From contig CAJXPH010000084.1 in assembly GCA_913057765.1 (NCBI GenBank), forward strand, positions 1 to 10,595: 10,595 nucleotides of DNA, written 5' to 3'. This DNA comes from an uncultured Campylobacteraceae bacterium. GTDB taxonomy: Bacteria > Campylobacterota > Campylobacteria > Campylobacterales > Arcobacteraceae. Shown one piece after another: positions 7,482-10,595 of the stretch (its first letter is position 1; each line of letters opens with the position of its first letter). The position numbers and the translations under genes are program-made. The notes beneath the pieces are model-generated. The model ran no database searches and had not been told where the DNA came from. It saw only the letters and a list, made by a program, of their open reading frames with translations.

Positions 7482-7502
7482 AAGGCTTAGTATAAGGCTT
7501 AG
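7482..7502 (-). repeat. Two 9-base direct repeats upstream of gyrA
   Basis: On the plus strand AAGGCTTAG occurs at 7482-7490 and again at 7494-7502, a period of 12 bases. The pair lies 45-65 bases ahead of the gyrA start, between the DUF465 terminator and the coding region. A possible -10 (TAAAAT, minus strand 7469-7474) would put the repeats over the -35 zone; TATATA nearer the gene is another option. This could be an activator or repressor site for the gyrA cluster. The promoter itself is not well defined. Confidence 0.4.
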
Positions 7503-7518
7503 AGTTGTGATTTTAAGC

Positions 7519-7560
7519 AAAAAAAAAGGGATGAAAGTTAAAAAACTTTCATCCCTTTTT
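7519..7560 (-). terminator. Strong Rho-independent terminator after the DUF465 gene
   Basis: GGGATGAAAGTT (7528-7539) pairs perfectly with AACTTTCATCCC (7544-7555) around a four-base loop, and A5/T5 flanks extend the stem to 17 pairs. On the minus strand it is followed by a run of nine U (plus-strand A-run 7519-7527). The T-run at 7556-7560 on the other strand would let it work in both directions. It separates the DUF465 gene from the gyrA cluster. Confidence 0.93.
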
Positions 7561-7577
7561 CAAAACAATTATAAATT

Positions 7578-7799
7578 TTATAAATTGTTCTCTTTTTTAT
7601 ATTTTACAATGATGTTATAAACTTCATCTTTAAGTTTTAACTTTTCTTTTTTCTTAGCTTCAACTTCAAATTGATCAGCATGGTTTTTTTCCATTTCTGC
7701 AATTGCTTCATCTAAATCGTTATGTTTTTCAAACACTTTTACAAAATGTCCATCTTTTTGTTTTAACTCTGTGATAATATCTCTATGTTCGTGAAACAT
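7578..7799 (-). CDS. DUF465/YdcH family small protein
   Basis: A 73-residue charged, cytosolic protein, all helical by appearance, that matches the DUF465 (YdcH) family: HEHRDIITELKQKDGHFVKVFEKHNDLDEAI is the conserved N-terminal half, followed by KKKEKLKLKDEVYNII. Heptad-like spacing of hydrophobics suggests a short helical hairpin or coiled coil. Its function is not established. AGAGGA at 7807-7812 ends 7 bases before the ATG. It has its own extended -10 promoter and a strong terminator, so it appears to be a single-gene unit. I recall a homologue close to rpmB in Campylobacter jejuni, in keeping with this neighbourhood. Confidence 0.9.
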   Translation of the reverse strand: MFHEHRDIITELKQKDGHFVKVFEKHNDLDEAIAEMEKNHADQFEVEAKKKEKLKLKDEVYNIIVKYKKENNL

Positions 7800-7831
7800 T
7801 GGCTTTTCCTCTTAATAAAATTTATATTTAA

Positions 7832-7840
7832 ATTATAACA
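7832..7840 (-). promoter_or_regulatory. Extended -10 promoter of the DUF465 gene
   Basis: The minus strand reads TGTTATAAT: a perfect TATAAT (7832-7837) with the TGn extension. No good -35 lies 16-18 bases upstream, which is common for sigma-70 promoters of Campylobacterota. The start would be near 7825, about 25 bases ahead of the ATG. Confidence 0.65.
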
Positions 7841-7901
7841 ATTACTCACTTAATTTTTTGTAATATTAACACTTGTCTCATAGCTAATTTTTATATTTAA
7901 A

Positions 7902-9083
7902 TTACGTACGATAATCTGCATTTATCTTTACATACTCATAACCTAAGTCACAACCGTATGCAGTAAATTTACCATCACCTAGACCTATATCGCAAATAAC
8001 TTTATACTTGTCATTTTCAAGTACCCTACTTGCTTTTGCCTCTTGAACTTCGTCAAAATAAATTTCACCTTTATTAAAGACGACTACATCATTATATGAT
8101 ATAACAAGAGTATTTTCATTACAAGTAATTCTACTAGCACCTATAGTTGAAGCTATACGTCCAAAATTTGGGTCTTCACCATAAAGTGCAGTTTTTACTA
8201 ATAATGAATTTGAAAGAGCTTTAGCCGCAATCTCTGCTTCTTCATTTGATACTGCACCAATAACTTCAAAGGCAACAGCTTTTTTTGCACCTTCTCCATC
8301 TGCAACCATTAACATTGCCATATCATGCATAACTAATCGTAAAGCTTCTTTAAAAGCTTCTTTATCATATGCATTTGATTTTTTGTTAGCCATCAATAAT
8401 ACTGTATCATTAGTAGAAGTATCACCATCTACAGATATTGCATTGAAAGTTGTATGAGAATTTGATTCAAGTAACTCTAACATATCATCTTTAGGAATAT
8501 TTGCATCCGTACAAATAAAACAAAGCATAGTTGCAAGATTAGGATTTATCATTCCTGCACCTTTTGCAACAGAACCTATTTTAAATGAGCTTCCATCTTC
8601 AAGTTTTACTTCATACATTGATGTCTTAGCATATGCATCAGTTGTCATAATTGCTTTTGACAAGCTCTCACCACTTTTAGCACTTAAATTAAAACTATTT
8701 GCACCATCAATTAATTTTTCTAATGGTAAAGGATTTCCAATTACACCCGTACTACTCATGATTGGGTTTGTAGTTTCATACTTTAATGAAGAAAAAAGTG
8801 TATTAATATCATCAATACCTTTTTGACCTGTCATTGCATTTGCATTTTTTGAATTAATTAAAATAAAATTTGATTGAAAATTTTTATCATACATTTGATA
8901 ATGCTTTAGTGGTGCTGCTTGAAATTTGTTTAATGTAAATACGGCTTCAACATCACATAAAACATCACTATAAATAAATCCCATGTCTTTATTGCCATTT
9001 GGTTTTAAGCCTGCATGAATACCATCACAGTAAAAACCATCAATTTGGTCGATAAACCCTTTAATTGGTAAAATTGTAAACAT
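7902..9083 (-). CDS. argJ: Bifunctional glutamate N-acetyltransferase / amino-acid acetyltransferase
   Basis: ArgJ transfers acetyl from N2-acetylornithine to glutamate (and in bifunctional forms from acetyl-CoA to glutamate), recycling the acetyl group in arginine synthesis. It is 393 residues, usual for the family. KGAGMINPNLATML carries the self-cleavage site between Ala184 and Thr185; Thr185 becomes the N-terminal nucleophile of the beta chain. TSTNDT is the second conserved motif, and the ending YEYVKINADYRT is typical. A Shine-Dalgarno AAGGA at 9094-9098 lies 10 bases before ATG. Whether it uses acetyl-CoA cannot be told from sequence alone. It lies between the K+ channel and DUF465 genes, away from other arg genes. 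Confidence 0.97.
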   Translation of the reverse strand: MFTILPIKGFIDQIDGFYCDGIHAGLKPNGNKDMGFIYSDVLCDVEAVFTLNKFQAAPLKHYQMYDKNFQSNFILINSKNANAMTGQKGIDDINTLFSSLKYETTNPIMSSTGVIGNPLPLEKLIDGANSFNLSAKSGESLSKAIMTTDAYAKTSMYEVKLEDGSSFKIGSVAKGAGMINPNLATMLCFICTDANIPKDDMLELLESNSHTTFNAISVDGDTSTNDTVLLMANKKSNAYDKEAFKEALRLVMHDMAMLMVADGEGAKKAVAFEVIGAVSNEEAEIAAKALSNSLLVKTALYGEDPNFGRIASTIGASRITCNENTLVISYNDVVVFNKGEIYFDEVQEAKASRVLENDKYKVICDIGLGDGKFTAYGCDLGYEYVKINADYRT

Positions 9084-9104
9084 TTAAATATTGTCCTTAA
9101 AAAT

Positions 9105-9122
9105 GTCCCATTTTAAAGGGAC
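9105..9122 (-). terminator. Hairpin just upstream of argJ (terminator or leader stem-loop)
   Basis: GTCCC (9105-9109) pairs with GGGAC (9118-9122) around an eight-base AT loop, and A4/T4 flanks can extend the stem past one mismatch. On the minus strand it is followed by ATTTTT and then the argJ Shine-Dalgarno. It may end transcripts from the channel gene, or, if the promoter at 9130-9157 is used, form the very 5' end of the argJ mRNA. Confidence 0.5.
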
Positions 9123-9129
9123 CTTTTAT

Positions 9130-9157
9130 TTTATAACTTCTTTTCTCGAAATGGCAA
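9130..9157 (-). promoter_or_regulatory. Candidate sigma-70 promoter of argJ
   Basis: Minus strand TTGCCA (9152-9157, 5 of 6) and TATAAA (9130-9135, 5 of 6) are 16 bases apart. The start would fall near 9123, immediately before the GTCCC hairpin, giving a leader of about 40 bases. The -35 overlaps an inverted repeat (ATGGC/GCCAT), so the assignment is tentative. Confidence 0.4.
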
Positions 9158-9228
9158 AGCCATCTCTAAAGAAGCCTTGTGCTTGCACTCTCTTTGAGAA
9201 ATTCTAAAGAGAGTAACGAGTTACTCTT
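9137..9228. repeat. Cluster of inverted repeats after the K+ channel gene
   Basis: Three stem-loops are packed in about 90 bases. First, CTTCTTT (9137-9143) with AAAGAAG (9168-9174), holding an inner ATGGC-AAA-GCCAT stem (9151-9163). Second, ACTCTCTTT (9187-9195) with AAAGAGAGT (9206-9214), extended inward by AGAA/TTCT. Third, AGAGTAAC (9210-9217) with GTTACTCT (9220-9227), which shares bases with the second, so those two exclude each other. The third stem reaches into the channel stop codon (9227-9229). The block is less AT-rich than its surroundings and none of the stems has a U-run after it. Confidence 0.6.
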
Positions 9229-10348
9229 ATAAATCGTCTGGTTTCTCTGTTAAAGAGATAATCCTTTTTGATTTTGATATACCTTTTTGATTCCCTACTA
9301 ATAATAGTTTACATCCTGGTGTAATTACTGCTGTACCTTTTGGCATTTGAATAAACTTTCCTTTTTTAGGAGTTATCCCTATCACAGAAACCTTCATTCT
9401 ATCTCTTAAATGTAAATCTTTTATTTCTCTATTTACTGTCCAAGAGTCTTCTCCTACAAAAGCTTCTTCCATATCAATTGGAGTATCTGGTTTGTATAAA
9501 AACTCATCAAGTACATTTTCCATATCTGGTCTAATTGCCATTGCTGAAACTCTTTTTGCCATTAAAGAGGGAGTTGCAACAACTTTATCAGCTCCAAGTT
9601 TTTGTAGTCTAATTTTTTCATTTTGTGTCTCAGCATTAGAAATAATTAAAAAAGGACTTCGTCCTAATTCTTTTTCATAAAGTCTTACCGATGCAATTAA
9701 AGTAATATTGTCTGAAATATTTTTTGATAATGAAATTGCACCCTTTGCTGAAGATAAATGAGATTTTAAAAATGCTAATTCTTTATAAGGTTCTTCTTTT
9801 ACAAAATATGGATAATTATGCTCTTTTGCAATTTCTTCCATGTCTTCACTTGGATCAACTACAACAAAGGGAATATGATTATCATTAAACTGTTTAGCTA
9901 ATTGAGCTGTATATTCATTGTGATAAAAAATTACAAAATGTTGTCTAAGTCTTGCTATCTTATAAAGCATATTTCTTTCCTTATAAAGTTCAAATAGTCT
10001 ACCTTTAATAACTGCTTCAATAAGTACAGCAGTTGAAAGGGTAAATAATGCGAACCCAAATATAATAAGTGTTACTGTAAAAAATCTTCCTGCTGGTGAT
10101 ATAGGAGCAATTTCTCCAAATCCAACAGTAGTAAAAGTAATACCTGTTTGGTAAATTGCATCTAATATTGGGAAGTCATCGATTAGAATATAACCCATTG
10201 TTCCAATGATCATAATAACTTGAACAAGAACTAATGGTAACCTAAATGGTTTAAGTTGCGAGTATATGATTGGATTTAAATCATATTCTGGTTTGGCTGT
10301 ACGTATCTCCCAGCCTAGAGCTTTCTTTACTCTTCTAAAGATGCTCAT
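9227..10348 (-). CDS. Two-TM potassium channel with RCK (TrkA-N/TrkA-C) domains
   Basis: A 373-residue inner-membrane K+ channel subunit, expected to work as a tetramer. Helix 1 is about residues 36-57, then the pore helix and selectivity filter TTVGFGE (TVGFG at 74-78), and inner helix 89-113. Residues 137 to about 270 form the RCK/TrkA-N domain and about 305-360 the TrkA-C domain (VIGI...PGCKLLLVG). The architecture matches MthK-type channels and the Helicobacter pylori channel HpKchA. The usual GxGxxG loop of the RCK fold is absent: the site reads IFYHNEYT at 140-147. A second in-frame start at Met127 has its own Shine-Dalgarno. The gene follows rpmB by 23 bases with no strong ribosome site at its first ATG, so expression may depend on the upstream gene. 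Confidence 0.92.
   Translation of the reverse strand: MSIFRRVKKALGWEIRTAKPEYDLNPIIYSQLKPFRLPLVLVQVIMIIGTMGYILIDDFPILDAIYQTGITFTTVGFGEIAPISPAGRFFTVTLIIFGFALFTLSTAVLIEAVIKGRLFELYKERNMLYKIARLRQHFVIFYHNEYTAQLAKQFNDNHIPFVVVDPSEDMEEIAKEHNYPYFVKEEPYKELAFLKSHLSSAKGAISLSKNISDNITLIASVRLYEKELGRSPFLIISNAETQNEKIRLQKLGADKVVATPSLMAKRVSAMAIRPDMENVLDEFLYKPDTPIDMEEAFVGEDSWTVNREIKDLHLRDRMKVSVIGITPKKGKFIQMPKGTAVITPGCKLLLVGNQKGISKSKRIISLTEKPDDL
9968..9982 (-). promoter_or_regulatory. Internal ribosome site and ATG ahead of the RCK domain
   Basis: Within the channel gene, AAGGA (minus strand, 9978-9982) precedes an in-frame ATG (9968-9970, Met127) by 7 bases, better placed than anything at the annotated start. 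Translation from here would give a soluble 247-residue protein holding the complete RCK_N and RCK_C domains without the pore. Confidence 0.5.
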
Positions 10349-10371
10349 GAAAGCACTTTTCTAAGCGCCTT

Positions 10372-10547
10372 CTATGAGTGTTTTTTAAGAGTTCTTAACT
10401 CTTTAGCACAAATTCTGATTTTCTTTGTAGTACCATCTTCTAAAGTAACTCTAACAGTTCTTAAGTTTGGTAAAAATCTTCTTTTAGTTCTATTTTTTGC
10501 GTGACTTACGTTGTTTCCAGCCATAGGCCCTTTTCCTGATATAGCAC
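10372..10547 (-). CDS. rpmB: 50S ribosomal protein L28, 5' end missing
   Basis: The 57 visible residues, from AISGKGPMAGNNVSHAKNRT to RTLKKHS, are bacterial ribosomal protein L28, a small basic protein of the large subunit. FLPNLRTVRVTLEDG is the usual core. The gene is intact at its stop (10372-10374). At the other end it runs into the adapter: the first full codon starts at 10545, and the two preceding bases GT fit the Cys of the usual RRC start, so only about five residues are lost. The ATG, Shine-Dalgarno and promoter lie outside. It precedes the K+ channel gene by 23 bases, the same order as I recall in Helicobacter pylori. Confidence 0.96.
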
Positions 10548-10595
10548 CTGTCTCTTATACACATCTGACGCTGCCGACGAAGAGGATAGTGTAGA
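10548..10595 (-). other. Illumina Nextera i5 adapter, inverted copy (artefact)
   Basis: Reverse complement of the left end: Tn5 mosaic end at 10548-10566, read-1 primer tail 10567-10580, index AGAGGATA 10581-10588 (reverse of TATCCTCT) and P5 residue 10589-10595. This is the pattern of read 2 running off a short insert. It should be trimmed; genomic sequence ends at 10547. Confidence 0.98.

Overview
The window is an AT-rich bacterial chromosome fragment that looks like Campylobacterota (Epsilonproteobacteria), most likely the Arcobacter/Aliarcobacter group. The evidence is the low GC, the protein character of GyrA, HemE, ArgJ and the K+ channel, a quinolone-region Thr at GyrA residue 85 (the number used for Arcobacter butzleri), and gene pairings recalled from Helicobacter and Campylobacter (rpmB next to a K+ channel gene, hemE next to a radical SAM gene). 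Species cannot be fixed from the sequence alone. The window is probably a whole short contig: both ends carry the same Illumina Nextera i5 adapter in inverted orientation. These 48-49 base ends are sequencing artefact, not biology, and the right one cuts into rpmB.

Layout, left to right. A plus-strand DUF1338 gene (short HglS-like 2-oxoadipate dioxygenase/decarboxylase homologue) sits behind a palindrome-bearing promoter region. It converges on a minus-strand tRNA-Asn(GUU), which has a consensus sigma-70 promoter and a strong terminator. Every other gene is on the minus strand. Read in the direction of transcription from the right they are: rpmB (5' truncated) and a two-TM RCK potassium channel; a 143-base hairpin-rich gap; argJ; a DUF465/YdcH small protein with its own promoter and a textbook terminator; then a tight cluster gyrA - asd - UPF0114/YqhA membrane protein - hemE, followed after a perfect 11-bp hairpin by a COG0731 radical SAM enzyme.

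Working together: this is core housekeeping DNA (ribosome, DNA gyrase, aspartate-family amino acids and cell wall precursors, haem, arginine, K+ homeostasis, one tRNA). The gyrA-asd-yqhA-hemE block has gaps of 4 and 6 bases and one 1-base overlap, so it is probably co-transcribed and translationally coupled, although its members belong to unrelated pathways. I see no phage, transposon, CRISPR or defence genes. The most interesting signals are a well-placed internal start with its own Shine-Dalgarno just ahead of the RCK domain of the channel, loss of the glycine-rich dinucleotide motif in that RCK domain, the cluster of overlapping hairpins between the channel gene and argJ, and a 12-base-period direct repeat in front of gyrA. 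Everything beyond the 300-base gene-free limit is covered: no gap here is that long.
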